Below, one piece after another: positions 8,714 to 16,745 of a stretch of DNA of 64,000 nucleotides. A program made the translations under genes and the position numbers. Origin of the DNA: M3007 sp031425155 (GTDB lineage: Bacteria > Bacteroidota > Bacteroidia > Chitinophagales > Saprospiraceae); NCBI GenBank assembly GCA_031425155.1, contig JANPIV010000072.1, positions 1 through 64,000 of the forward strand, given 5' to 3'. The notes beneath the pieces were generated by a model, which was not told the DNA's origin, ran no database searches, and worked only from the letters and a program-made list of their open reading frames with translations. Within the stretch, counting starts at the first letter, position 1. Every line of letters begins with the position of its first letter.

Positions 8714-10615
8714 TCAAAGAAACAGCGTCAAAAACAACAGCACCACCCCGGCCACCATGCCGATCAAATAGTATTCAATATTGCCGTTTTGCAATTTCCG
8801 AAATTGCGTACCCAAACCTTCCACCCCGCGACCAACACCATTTACCAAGCCATCAATGCCTTGAATATCAACGTAGTAGTGGAATAATTTGGAAAGTCGC
8901 TCGGTCGGTTTTATGAACAGGAAGTCATAGATTTCATCCACATAGAATTTGTGGGCGATCAGTCGGGCCAAACTTGATTGCGCGCTGTCGGCCACCGGCA
9001 AATTGTCCCGTTTTGTATAGACAAAATAAAGGGCAACAATAAGTGCCAACACCAGGCCAGTAGTAATGAGCATCAAGGCCCATTCCGTACTTTCTTCCAG
9101 GTGCATTTCGGCCATTGGAATCACCGAACTGCCCGCTGCACCTGTCTCGCTGAACCAGTGCGCCAACCATTGTGCGCTGCCCAAATGCAGAAAATGCGGC
9201 GTGTTCAGGAAACCACCCACCACGGCCAGCGTTGCCAATATCATCAGTGGAATGGTCATCACTTTCGGGCTCTCATGCAGGTGATGCTTTTGCTCGTCAG
9301 TCCCCCGGAAATCGCCGAAAAACGTGACGTATAGCAGGCGACACATATACACCGTGGTCAGTACCGTCGTCAGCAGGCCCAGGCCCCACCAGATGGGACC
9401 GCCGTGGCCATAAGCGTAGGCAAAAATCTCGTCTTTGGAGAAAAAGCCGGACAACAGCGGGAAGCCGGAAATAGCAAAAGTGCCGATCAAAAATACCCAA
9501 AAGGTAATCGGCATCGCCTTGCGCAGGCCGCCCATGTTGCGAATATCCTGCTCGCCACCCATCCCGTGAATGACGCTGCCTGCGGCCAAAAACAAGAGGG
9601 CTTTGAAAAAAGCGTGGGTAGTCACGTGAAAAATCGCCGTCGAGTAGGCACCCATGCCCAGTGCAAGAAACATCAGGCCCAGTTGCGAAACCGTCGAATA
9701 AGCCAGTACTTTTTTGATGTCATTTTGCCGCAAACCAATAATAGCGGCAAAAATAGCCGTGAACGTGCCAATGATGGCTACTAAATGCAGCGCGTCAGGC
9801 GAGAGGGAATAGAGACCATTGCAACGCGCCACCAAATAGACCCCCGCTGTGACCATCGTAGCGGCGTGAATCAGTGCCGAGACGGGCGTGGGGCCAGCCA
9901 TAGCGTCGGGCAGCCAAGTATAGAGCGGTATTTGAGCACTTTTGCCCATCGCGCCGATAAAAAGCAGAATACAAATAGTCGTAATAGTCGCTGTGTCGCC
10001 ATTGCCCAGTCGGGCAAATACTTCGGCGTAATCCAGGCTACCGTAGGTTTTGAAAATCAGGAAGATGCCTAGTAAAAGTCCCAGGTCACCTATCCGATTC
10101 ATAATGAAGGCTTTACGGGCTGCCACGCCATAATCGCGGTTGGTGTACCAAAAACCGATGAGCAGGTAAGAACACAAACCAACACCTTCCCAACCGAAGA
10201 ACAGCATCACAAAATTATCGCCCATCACCAGCAGTAACATGCTGAAAATGAATAGATTGAGATAGGCGAAGAACTTCCAGAAACCTGCGTCATCGTGCAT
10301 ATAACCAATGGAATACACGTGAATCAGGAAGCCCACGCCGGTGACGATGAGCATCATCCAGACGCTGAGGTGATCCACGAGAAAACCAAAGTTGATCTGC
10401 AGATTCCCAACCGTCAGGAAATTGTACAACACGCTTTGGATCGGGCCGGATGTACTCACCTGATTGAAGCAGGCCACCGTTAGCAGGAAAGATGCCAGCA
10501 ACGTGCCGCTACCGATCAAGCCCACGGCGGTCTTGGACATATTTTTCCCGAACAGGCCGTTGATAACGAACCCGAGAAAGGGCAGGAAGGGAATAAGTGG
10601 TAAAAGTTGGTTCAT
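8714..10615 (-). CDS. nuoL: NADH-quinone oxidoreductase subunit L
   Basis: A 633-aa distal antiporter-like subunit of complex I with the long C-terminal lateral helix region. The core is typical: LFFGWEGVGLCSYLLIGFW, AAMGKSAQIPLYTWLPDAM in near form, PTPVSALIHAATMVTAGVYL, DIKKVLAYSTVSQLGLM and FFSKDEI. Proton translocation is the established role. Its ATG at 10615 follows an inverted ACTCATA array that separates it from nuoK. Confidence 0.97.
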   Translation of the reverse strand: MNQLLPLIPFLPFLGFVINGLFGKNMSKTAVGLIGSGTLLASFLLTVACFNQVSTSGPIQSVLYNFLTVGNLQINFGFLVDHLSVWMMLIVTGVGFLIHVYSIGYMHDDAGFWKFFAYLNLFIFSMLLLVMGDNFVMLFFGWEGVGLCSYLLIGFWYTNRDYGVAARKAFIMNRIGDLGLLLGIFLIFKTYGSLDYAEVFARLGNGDTATITTICILLFIGAMGKSAQIPLYTWLPDAMAGPTPVSALIHAATMVTAGVYLVARCNGLYSLSPDALHLVAIIGTFTAIFAAIIGLRQNDIKKVLAYSTVSQLGLMFLALGMGAYSTAIFHVTTHAFFKALLFLAAGSVIHGMGGEQDIRNMGGLRKAMPITFWVFLIGTFAISGFPLLSGFFSKDEIFAYAYGHGGPIWWGLGLLTTVLTTVYMCRLLYVTFFGDFRGTDEQKHHLHESPKVMTIPLMILATLAVVGGFLNTPHFLHLGSAQWLAHWFSETGAAGSSVIPMAEMHLEESTEWALMLITTGLVLALIVALYFVYTKRDNLPVADSAQSSLARLIAHKFYVDEIYDFLFIKPTERLSKLFHYYVDIQGIDGLVNGVGRGVEGLGTQFRKLQNGNIEYYLIGMVAGVVLLFLTLFL

Positions 10616-10624
10616 AACCCAAAG

Positions 10625-10687
10625 GTGAGTTATGAGTTATGAGTTATAAGTTATACCGATACAACTCATAACTCATAACTCATAACT
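10625..10687. repeat. Inverted ACTCATA array between nuoK and nuoL
   Basis: The left arm (about 10625-10654) reads TGAGTTATGAGTTATGAGTT onwards; the right arm (about 10661-10687) reads AACTCATAACTCATAACTCA onwards. They pair over about 25 bp around a short CCGATA-containing loop. In the nuo mRNA the loop would sit just before the nuoL start codon, so it could act as an intercistronic hairpin. Confidence 0.9.
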
Positions 10688-10689
10688 AT

Positions 10690-11010
10690 TTAGTTGCGTA
10701 GTTTATCCAGTAAAGAAATATCCGTGCTTTTGGTATTCCGGTAGATCATCACCAAAATACCCAATCCGACCGCCGCTTCGGCTGCTGCCACCACCATGAT
10801 GAAAAACACCATAATCTGTCCCTGCGCATCGGCGAGATAAGTGGAAAAAGCGGCCAGTAGTAGATTCACGGCATTGAGCATCAGTTCAATACACATCAGT
10901 ACAATGATGGCATTGCGGCGCGTGAGCACCCCGAATACGCCGATGATAAACAGCACCGCCGCGTAGTACACGTAGTAGTCAATAGGGATGGAACGGATTA
11001 CTTCGAGCAT
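10690..11010 (-). CDS. nuoK: NADH-quinone oxidoreductase subunit K
   Basis: A 106-aa protein with three transmembrane helices, the MrpC/NuoK-type subunit of the complex I membrane arm. Conserved features include GVLTRRNAIIVLMCIELMLNAVNLLL with the essential membrane Glu, and VVAAAEAAVGLGILVMIYRN with the second. Gene order J-K-L is normal, but here two non-nuo genes separate it from nuoJ. Confidence 0.96.
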   Translation of the reverse strand: MLEVIRSIPIDYYVYYAAVLFIIGVFGVLTRRNAIIVLMCIELMLNAVNLLLAAFSTYLADAQGQIMVFFIMVVAAAEAAVGLGILVMIYRNTKSTDISLLDKLRN

Positions 11011-11019
11011 TTTTAAAAT

Positions 11020-11427
11020 TTAAAGTTCAGTTACCGAGTCAAAAGAAACCAAATAGACCCGAATATTTGAATGATGCAATGCAGGTAAAATTTTGTTGAC
11101 TATTTTTCTATGGCCTTCATTGTCTGGCAACGCAATCGCTGCTTGGGTTTTTGGATTACCAGACTTTCCAGAAATAACTTCAAAAGCAGATAAAATTGCT
11201 CGTGAAATATGCGATTTTATTTGTGCTCCATTAAAGATTTTTCCATAACGGCTAGTCTCTAATTTAGAACTTGTTTCCCCTTTTGCTTCTACATATAAAA
11301 TTTCATCAACGTTTTCGGCAATTAGATCAATGCCGGTTTGTTTGGTAGATAGTTGCTGTTTTACTTGGTAACCTTTGCCAACTAAATAACTACGTAAAAT
11401 TTCCAAAATATCATTTTCAGTTAACAT
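11020..11427 (-). CDS. Restriction-endonuclease-like protein, PD-(D/E)XK type, inserted between nuoJ and nuoK
   Basis: A 135-aa protein from the ATG at 11427 (MLTENDILEIL); a longer frame starts with TTG at 11451. The PD-(D/E)XK pattern is visible as GIDLIAENVDEILYVEAKGE: Asp, a strand, then E-x-K. It follows a helix-plus-KGYQVK start typical of the Mrr/Hjc-like nuclease core. No DNA-recognition domain is evident. It is A+T-richer than the nuo genes around it and lies 20-45 bp after an antitoxin-like gene. Nuclease activity is inferred from fold motifs only; its position in a respiratory operon is unexplained. Confidence 0.6.
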   Translation of the reverse strand: MLTENDILEILRSYLVGKGYQVKQQLSTKQTGIDLIAENVDEILYVEAKGETSSKLETSRYGKIFNGAQIKSHISRAILSAFEVISGKSGNPKTQAAIALPDNEGHRKIVNKILPALHHSNIRVYLVSFDSVTEL

Positions 11428-11471
11428 TTGTATTAAAAGTTGCGTAGGCAAAAACAGTAGTTAATTTCTCT

Positions 11472-11687
11472 TTATTTTAGAAACTCTTCAATAGTTATGG
11501 GGTTTAATGTTCCCTTTTGGATTTGGCGGATTTCTTTCAGTGCTTTGGTCAGGCTTTTCTTGACCAATACAAGTTCTGCCAGACGTTGGTATTCCCTTAG
11601 AAAAGCCTCCCATTCTTGAAGCGAGATTTGCGCAAATAACTTCTCCCCTTTTTCATTGACTACATAACTGACACTTGGCAATTGCAT
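11472..11687 (-). CDS. Small antitoxin-like protein
   Basis: A 71-aa protein starting at a clear ATG. The sequence begins VSYVVNEKGEKLFAQISLQEWEAFLREYQRL, a short beta-hairpin then helix that resembles Phd/YefM- and RelB-like antitoxin N-termini. The basic helical tail is KKSLTKALKEIRQIQKG. The usual RelE/ParE toxin partner is not next to it; the downstream gene is the endonuclease-like 135-aa protein. Family assignment is weak and rests on shape rather than a firm match. Confidence 0.5.
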   Translation of the reverse strand: MQLPSVSYVVNEKGEKLFAQISLQEWEAFLREYQRLAELVLVKKSLTKALKEIRQIQKGTLNPITIEEFLK

Positions 11688-11727
11688 AGTTTATTGAGTA
11701 AAGAATTATAGAACACTATTGCTATTC

Positions 11728-11751
11728 GGCGAAACTGGGGTTTCGCCGTAC
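11728..11751. repeat. Palindrome GGCGAAACTGGGGTTTCGCC
   Basis: A 20-bp imperfect palindrome followed by GTAC, located directly downstream of nuoJ (stop at 11754). Close relatives occur at 42933-43018, 31 kb away, including one copy with GGCGAAGCTGGGGTTTCGCC followed by ATAC. It could form a short hairpin in the nuo transcript. Confidence 0.8.
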
Positions 11752-11753
11752 CC

Positions 11754-12254
11754 TCAAACCTTCAAATCCCGTTTTCCCACCAATACCGCGCCCACCATCG
11801 CCGCTAAAAACAAAATCCCCGCAATCTCGAAGGGCACCACAAAATCGGTAAACAATACCCGGCCCAGATTCTGCACCAAACCCACCTGCGCATTAGCCTC
11901 CGCTGGCACACTGATTTGAATACTGCCATGCAATGCGCCCACCATCGTCACCAGCAACAAACCGGAGGCAATGGCGGCAGATAGTTTCCAAATGGTAGAT
12001 TTTTGCGGTTCGGTATCGCGATTCAGGTTGAGCAGCATCAGTACGAACAGGAAAAGCACCATAATGGCCCCCGCATAGACGATGATGTGTACGACCGCCA
12101 GAAATTGCGCATTCAGCAGAATATACTGCCCGGCAATGGCAAAAAAGGTCAGAATAAGGTACAGGACGCTGTGGACAGGGCTTTTGGAAAACACCATCAG
12201 CAGCGCGGCGATGACCGAAATGACCGCCAGAATCAGGAAAATATAAAGTGTCAT
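11754..12254 (-). CDS. nuoJ: NADH-quinone oxidoreductase subunit J
   Basis: A 166-aa five-helix membrane subunit of complex I. The family signature is clear: NPVHSVLY-like SPVHSVLYLILTFFAIAGQYILLNAQFLAVVHIIVYAGAIMVLFLFVLMLLN, including the conserved pi-bulge helix region. The frame is open further upstream (to 12392), but that extension is hydrophilic and overlaps nuoI. The ATG at 12254 (MTLYIFLILAV) gives the normal start. Confidence 0.95.
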   Translation of the reverse strand: MTLYIFLILAVISVIAALLMVFSKSPVHSVLYLILTFFAIAGQYILLNAQFLAVVHIIVYAGAIMVLFLFVLMLLNLNRDTEPQKSTIWKLSAAIASGLLLVTMVGALHGSIQISVPAEANAQVGLVQNLGRVLFTDFVVPFEIAGILFLAAMVGAVLVGKRDLKV

Positions 12255-12330
12255 GCGTTGGCTATTCGTTTTTGGTTCTTTCGGCGGCGCAAATGTATGA
12301 AAACTGTACAGGGACTGGGCTTTTTCTGCA

Positions 12331-12894
12331 TTATTGCACCGCAGCCGCCTGTTTTTTCTCCTGAATATGCTTCTTGCGTTTTTCCACGTCAATGCGCTGG
12401 TCTGGTTCTACGCCTTCGACCAACATATTTTTCCCGAAAATAAAATCCTGACGGACATAATCGCTGGGTACAATGCGGTCGGTGAGGTAGATTGCATCTT
12501 TTGGGCAGGCTTCTTCGCAAAGCCCGCAGAAAATGCAGCGCAACATATTGATCTCGTACACCTCGGCGTATTTCTCTTCCCGATAGAGATGCTCGTCACC
12601 TTTTTTACGCTCGGCGGCCACCATCGTGATCGCTTCCGCCGGACAGGCCACGGCACACAGGCCACAGGCGGTGCAGTTTTCCCGACCTTGTTCATCACGT
12701 TTCAGGACATGCCAACCCCGATAGACGGGCGCAAACACCTTCTTGAATTTTGGATAATCCAGCGTTACTTTTTTCTTGAAAAAGTGCCGCAGCGTGATGG
12801 ACATGCCCTTCAAAATAGCGGGCAAATAAATGCGCTCCATAAAGGTCATTTCCCTTTTGGCGACTTTTTTAGAGCGGGTGGTAAGTGGTTGCAT
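12331..12894 (-). CDS. nuoI: NADH-quinone oxidoreductase subunit I (two [4Fe-4S] clusters)
   Basis: A 187-aa ferredoxin-like subunit carrying clusters N6a and N6b that pass electrons to NuoB. Two cysteine motifs are present: CTACGLCAVACPAEAI near residue 75 and CIFCGLCEEACPKDAI near 118. The N-terminal amphipathic region ILKGMSITLRHFFKKKVTLDYP is typical. ATG at 12894 was chosen; the frame extends to a TTG at 12918 inside the repeat-bearing leader. The lysine- and glutamine-rich tail is short. Confidence 0.96.
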   Translation of the reverse strand: MQPLTTRSKKVAKREMTFMERIYLPAILKGMSITLRHFFKKKVTLDYPKFKKVFAPVYRGWHVLKRDEQGRENCTACGLCAVACPAEAITMVAAERKKGDEHLYREEKYAEVYEINMLRCIFCGLCEEACPKDAIYLTDRIVPSDYVRQDFIFGKNMLVEGVEPDQRIDVEKRKKHIQEKKQAAAVQ

Positions 12895-12906
12895 ATTATG
12901 TAAAAA

Positions 12907-12938
12907 AAATGTGGTCAATGTGATGAAATGTGGTCAAT
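12907..12938 (-). repeat. Two ATTGACCACATTT units in the nuoI leader
   Basis: On the minus strand two copies of ATTGACCACATTT (12926-12938 and 12907-12919) precede the nuoI ATG by 12 bases. Orientation relative to the gene is the same as in the leaders of the VOC and GluQ-like genes 10 kb away. No opposing arm is present. Confidence 0.85.
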
Positions 12939-12971
12939 GGGGGCGACAAAGAGGTCGGGTCTCTTTTTGGG

Positions 12972-13238
12972 TTACGCTAACCGTTTTATTAATTCGTCAT
13001 CCTCTTCTATAATTCGCTCTAAATGACGAGTAATGTGGAGACTTTCGGCAGATAGTTTGGATTTGCTATCGTGATATGCTAATGTCTCCTTATAATCCGC
13101 TCCATAGGTATCATACAAAGCAAGGCGTTTGTACAATTCCTTATTTTTTTCCATGAGGTATTTAGATGCTTCTTCCAAGCGTCGTTTCCGTTCCTTTTCA
13201 AATTGTGCAGGGCTCGCGTTTTCTAATTCATCATTCAT
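12972..13238 (-). CDS. Hypothetical 88-aa helical protein inserted between nuoH and nuoI
   Basis: A short, strongly charged, helix-forming protein: FEKERKRRLEEASKYLMEKNKELYKRLALYD, then a C-terminal HITRHLERIIEEDDELIKRL. No transmembrane segment, signal peptide or known domain was recognised. The first five codons (MNDEL) lie inside a 14-bp tandem repeat that also carries two further ATG-containing copies upstream. The gene sits between nuoH and nuoI in the same orientation. It may be a coiled-coil or small regulatory protein; function unknown. Confidence 0.6.
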   Translation of the reverse strand: MNDELENASPAQFEKERKRRLEEASKYLMEKNKELYKRLALYDTYGADYKETLAYHDSKSKLSAESLHITRHLERIIEEDDELIKRLA

Positions 13239-13266
13239 AATTCATCATTCATAATTCATCATTTAT
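13225..13266 (-). repeat. Three 14-bp units ATGAATGATGAATT spanning a start codon
   Basis: On the minus strand three tandem copies lie at 13253-13266 (first base changes), 13239-13252 and 13225-13238. The last copy is the first five codons (M-N-D-E-L) of the 88-aa gene. Because 14 is not a multiple of 3, the upstream copy reads ATG AAT GAT GAA TTA TGA, a five-codon mini-frame with the same peptide, then a stop. Confidence 0.9.
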
Positions 13267-13268
13267 TT

Positions 13269-14303
13269 TTACTTCCCAAACAACAAAATCCCTCCTCCCG
13301 TCAGCACCATATTCAATATTGCCAGCGGAATAAGGGCCTTCCAGCCTAAGTGCATCAATTGGTCGTAGCGGAAACGTGGCAAAGTCCAGCGAATCCACAT
13401 GAAAACAAAGATGAAAAAGATGATCTTGGTAAACAGGACGATTGGCCCCATGAGTCCACCGAGCCAGCCTGGATCTACACCCGGAAAGTTATATCCACCG
13501 AAATAGAGGCAGGAAATGACCGCACAAGAAATGAACATATTGATATACTCCGCAAACAGGAAAAAGCCCAGTTTCATCGAACTGTATTCGGTGTGATAAC
13601 CACCGATTAGTTCCGTTTCGCACTCTGCCATATCGAAGGGGGCGCGGTTGCATTCGGCCAAGGCACAGGTCAGGAACAGCACAAAACCAAGTGGCTGATA
13701 CAGAATATTCCATTGAAAACCAGCCTGTTGGCTCACGATTTCCCGCAGGCTCAACGAACCGCTCAACATGACCACGGCAATCACCGACAGTCCCATAGCC
13801 AGTTCGTAGGAGATCATTTGTGAACTGGCCCGGATGGCACCGTACAGCGAATATTTGTTATTGGACGACCAACCGCCGAGCATAATACCATATACACCGA
13901 GCGAGACAAAGCCCATAATGTACAGAATACCAATGCTTACATCGGTCACCTGCAAATCGAGGTTCATACCACCGAGCGTCAGGGTAGTGCCCCAGGGAAT
14001 GACCGCGCTGGTCATCAGGGCCACGAAAATGAAAGCACCCGGCGCGAGGATATAAATCCATCGTTCCGACTGGTTGGGGATGAAATCCTCTTTCGTGAAC
14101 ATTTTGACCCCGTCGGCCAAAGGCTGCAAAAGACCCCAGGGGCCAGCATTGTTCGGCCCAAGCCGGTCCTGCATGAAAGCCGCGACTTTTCGTTCCCCAT
14201 AAGTGGAGTAGGCAGCGATACCCAGAGTAATAGCGAACAACACACTGATCAGCCCCAGTTTTTGGAGGATCAGCGTGGAAATGAATAAGAGCGTAATAGT
14301 CAT
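13269..14303 (-). CDS. nuoH: NADH-quinone oxidoreductase subunit H
   Basis: A 344-aa, eight-helix subunit that forms the quinone-binding chamber with NuoB and NuoD. Signatures are YSTYGERKVAAFMQDRLGPNNAGPWGLLQPLADGVKMFTKE near residue 32 and CNRAPFDMAECETELIGGYHTEYSSMKLGFF near 218, with the acidic E-channel residues. It follows the Uma2-type gene by 13 bp. Length and architecture are normal. Confidence 0.97.
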   Translation of the reverse strand: MTITLLFISTLILQKLGLISVLFAITLGIAAYSTYGERKVAAFMQDRLGPNNAGPWGLLQPLADGVKMFTKEDFIPNQSERWIYILAPGAFIFVALMTSAVIPWGTTLTLGGMNLDLQVTDVSIGILYIMGFVSLGVYGIMLGGWSSNNKYSLYGAIRASSQMISYELAMGLSVIAVVMLSGSLSLREIVSQQAGFQWNILYQPLGFVLFLTCALAECNRAPFDMAECETELIGGYHTEYSSMKLGFFLFAEYINMFISCAVISCLYFGGYNFPGVDPGWLGGLMGPIVLFTKIIFFIFVFMWIRWTLPRFRYDQLMHLGWKALIPLAILNMVLTGGGILLFGK

Positions 14304-14316
14304 AATCTGTTCTTGA

Positions 14317-14964
14317 TCAGGATTTCGGAGGTGTAGCGTCTGGATTAATGCCTTCTGTTTGCAGGTGTTGACCCACGTTAAAACGGATACCTTCTATTAA
14401 ATCAATGTCTTCGTCCCAGTCAATGATTTCCCATCTTTTCCCTGGTTCGGCCACGATCACTTTTTTGCTTTTTGACAAAACCCAAATCAGTTTTTGGGTA
14501 CCAAATTCAAACAACTTATTGGTTTTCAGGCCGATAAACTCCACATCGCTCATACTGCCTTCGTCCCATTCGGCTTGCAAATCTACTTCAATGACACAAT
14601 AAGCCGGGACATCCACATATCTAATGGTCACTTTTTCCGGTGTCAATACGCGACGTTCAAAAATAGAAATATCGAGGGATAAGTTGTTGCGATAACCCAA
14701 GTGGTTGCCCGTTTCGCCAGAAAAAATCCTATACTTTTTCAAGTCCAACTGATTAAGAACATGATAAGTAAAGTATTCAATAATAAAGGCTTGCAGTCCG
14801 CTATATCCCATAATATCTTCCAATGTTTTCTTTTTGGACAATACTTGCCGATAACCGCTATAATAGAAATTTCTACCGTCAATAGTTTCCTTGACGAGAT
14901 AGTCCGGCACCTTCCGTTTACGAGCGGAGTGCGAAGGCGTTTCTATATTTTGTGTCGTACCCAT
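14317..14964 (-). CDS. Uma2/DUF820-type PD-(D/E)XK nuclease-like protein, inserted between nuoG and nuoH
   Basis: A 215-aa protein with the core of the Uma2 family: a helix-rich N-terminus, NLSLDISIFERRVLTPEKVTIRYVDVPAYCVIEVDLQAEW, and TNKLFEFGTQKLIWVLSKSKKVIVAEPG. The Asp of LDISIF and E-x-D of VIEVDLQ would correspond to the PD-(D/E)XK metal site, with the final residue altered from Lys. Uma2 proteins are common, rapidly gained and lost, and of uncertain function. It lies 33 bp after nuoG and 13 bp before nuoH in the same orientation, and its composition is more A+T-rich than theirs. Confidence 0.7.
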   Translation of the reverse strand: MGTTQNIETPSHSARKRKVPDYLVKETIDGRNFYYSGYRQVLSKKKTLEDIMGYSGLQAFIIEYFTYHVLNQLDLKKYRIFSGETGNHLGYRNNLSLDISIFERRVLTPEKVTIRYVDVPAYCVIEVDLQAEWDEGSMSDVEFIGLKTNKLFEFGTQKLIWVLSKSKKVIVAEPGKRWEIIDWDEDIDLIEGIRFNVGQHLQTEGINPDATPPKS

Positions 14965-14997
14965 ATCTGCAAATATCGCGTAAAAAAGCCAAAAATC

Positions 14998-15930
14998 CTA
15001 ACGAACAATCAGCGTATCACCCTCATAGTGGTTCTGACTGATCACCGATTGCCGGTCAATATCACGTGGCCCTTCAATCACCCAGTCACTGATGTCTTTT
15101 TTGACAAAACGGCAGGCATTACAAATGAACTCCTGCACTTCATCGTAACGGTTTTTGCGAGCCGTCACCCGGAATATTTCATTGCCATATTCCCAGACCA
15201 CTGCCTTGCCGCTGCAAGTCGGGCAATCACGGTGCGCGTCCAATGGATTCAGGAACCACACCCGGCTTTTGAAGCGGAACGTCCGGTCGGTCAGCGCACC
15301 CACTGGGCACACATCAATGACGTTACCGGAAAAGTCGTTATCAATGGATTTCTCAATGAACGTACTAATTTCCGAGTGATCGCCACGATTCAAAATACCA
15401 TGCACCCGTTCCGGCGTGATTTGTTGCGCGACATACACACAGCGATAGCACAAAATGCAGCGCGTCATGTGCAGTTTGATGTACGGCCCAATGTCGATTT
15501 TCTCAAACGTGCGACGCTCAAACTCATAGCGAGTCGCAGCGGCTCCGTGCTCAAAAGCCAAATCCTGCAATTTGCACTCGCCGGCCTGGTCGCAAATCGG
15601 GCAATCCAGCGGGTGATTGATGAGCAGAAATTCCACCACGCCTTTGCGGGCGTTGAGCACTTCATCGCTGCTGAGGCTGGCGACTTCCATGCCGTCCATC
15701 ACCGTCGTTTGGCACGAAGCCACCAGTTTGGGCATGGGGCGCGGGTCCTTTTCGGAACCTTTGGTCACCTTCACCAGACACGTGCGGCACTTACCCCCGG
15801 AGCCTTGCAGCGAGGAATAGTAACACATAGCGGGCGGCACAATATCCCCACCGATCTGGCGGGCCGCATTCAGAATGGTGGTGCCATCGGGCACCTCGGT
15901 TTCAAAACCGTCTATTTTTACTTTGGGCAT
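14998..15930 (-). CDS. nuoG: NADH-quinone oxidoreductase subunit G, short form without the molybdopterin-type domain
   Basis: A 310-aa protein that carries the ferredoxin-type Fe-S domains of NuoG only. [2Fe-2S] ligands are MCYYSSLQGSGGKCRTCLV and the Cys of LVASCQTT; the His-Cys N5 motif is HPLDCPICDQAGECKLQD; and the N4 ligands are RCILCYRCV with VCPVGAL. A second cysteine set, CPTCSG...CNACRF, follows. The roughly 400-residue MopB-like C-terminal part of proteobacterial NuoG is absent and no remnant follows. Short NuoG forms are known in Bacteroidota, so this is likely the natural length. It bridges NuoF to NuoI in electron transfer. Confidence 0.93.
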   Translation of the reverse strand: MPKVKIDGFETEVPDGTTILNAARQIGGDIVPPAMCYYSSLQGSGGKCRTCLVKVTKGSEKDPRPMPKLVASCQTTVMDGMEVASLSSDEVLNARKGVVEFLLINHPLDCPICDQAGECKLQDLAFEHGAAATRYEFERRTFEKIDIGPYIKLHMTRCILCYRCVYVAQQITPERVHGILNRGDHSEISTFIEKSIDNDFSGNVIDVCPVGALTDRTFRFKSRVWFLNPLDAHRDCPTCSGKAVVWEYGNEIFRVTARKNRYDEVQEFICNACRFVKKDISDWVIEGPRDIDRQSVISQNHYEGDTLIVR

Positions 15931-16051
15931 CGTTGATAACTATTTATTCGCCTGCAATTTTCAAAACTTGTTGATAAAGAGAGGCGTGTACTCTGAATTC
16001 TGCTTTTTGAATTAGATCGGTATTCCCAAGTTTTTTAAGTCTTTTACCGGA

Positions 16052-16657
16052 TCAATTGTCCACTTCAATAATCGTTTTCTCGGCATACATTTCTTTTATC
16101 CTGTCTTTATGAATCCCGGTTTCAAATTCTTCATTATAGTTCTTCTCTTTATCAATTTTATACAAGCCAGATATTTTGTTGGTACTATAAATATTTGGAA
16201 TTACAAAAACTGTATCTCCTACCACTTTACTGACCTTCATAATTGTGTAGTCCAGATCTTCGGTTTTAATATGGTATTTGTCTCCGGCTGTTGGCATTTC
16301 AATAGACTTACGGTCAGCGTCATCGTCTTTGCTGCCAATAATACTGACAGCAGTAACAATCACTACAACCAAACCTAGTCCTGAAAAGAACCAGAATGGC
16401 TGTTTTGTGCGATTTTTAAGGTCAACTGCCTGCCCTTTCATTTGCGACGGCATGTCTTTCTCTTCCGTCGTATGCTTGCAATTCTCACAAACTCCCAAAA
16501 CTAATTTCCCCGTTGGAAAAAAGGGAATCCAGTACACGTGGAAATATCTGCCGACGACACTCACATAAGTAGTATTACTATTGCCACATTTTGCGCATGA
16601 AATGGCAGGCACAAACTCTGTGGCAATTGTTTTTGCCTTTTTGCCAAAAAAAATCAT
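16052..16657 (-). CDS. Zinc-ribbon membrane protein inserted between nuoF and nuoG
   Basis: A 201-aa protein with an N-terminal zinc ribbon, CAKCGN near residue 21 and CENCKH near 57. A single transmembrane helix follows, FWFFSGLGLVVVIVTAVSII (about 88-107), then an 85-residue hydrophilic domain. The ribbon with an aromatic loop (RYFHVYWIPFFPTGK) resembles small zinc-ribbon proteins widespread in Bacteroidota. No enzymatic motif was recognised. The frame stays open for 35 codons beyond its TGA stop. It lies between nuoF and nuoG in the same orientation and is A+T-richer than both. Confidence 0.65.
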   Translation of the reverse strand: MIFFGKKAKTIATEFVPAISCAKCGNSNTTYVSVVGRYFHVYWIPFFPTGKLVLGVCENCKHTTEEKDMPSQMKGQAVDLKNRTKQPFWFFSGLGLVVVIVTAVSIIGSKDDDADRKSIEMPTAGDKYHIKTEDLDYTIMKVSKVVGDTVFVIPNIYSTNKISGLYKIDKEKNYNEEFETGIHKDRIKEMYAEKTIIEVDN

Positions 16658-16745
16658 TGTTTAAAAGAGGTTTGTCGTTTACTAATATGTCAATCAGTCT
16701 TTATTCCTTAGTAAGTCAAAACTCGGTCTTCCATAATATTGACTA

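Noticed and set aside
14701..15936. A 411-codon plus-strand open frame opposite nuoG and the Uma2-type gene
   Set aside because: It is antisense to conserved nuoG, spans two genes, and its translation is rich in His, Arg and Phe with no domain; a shadow of codon bias.
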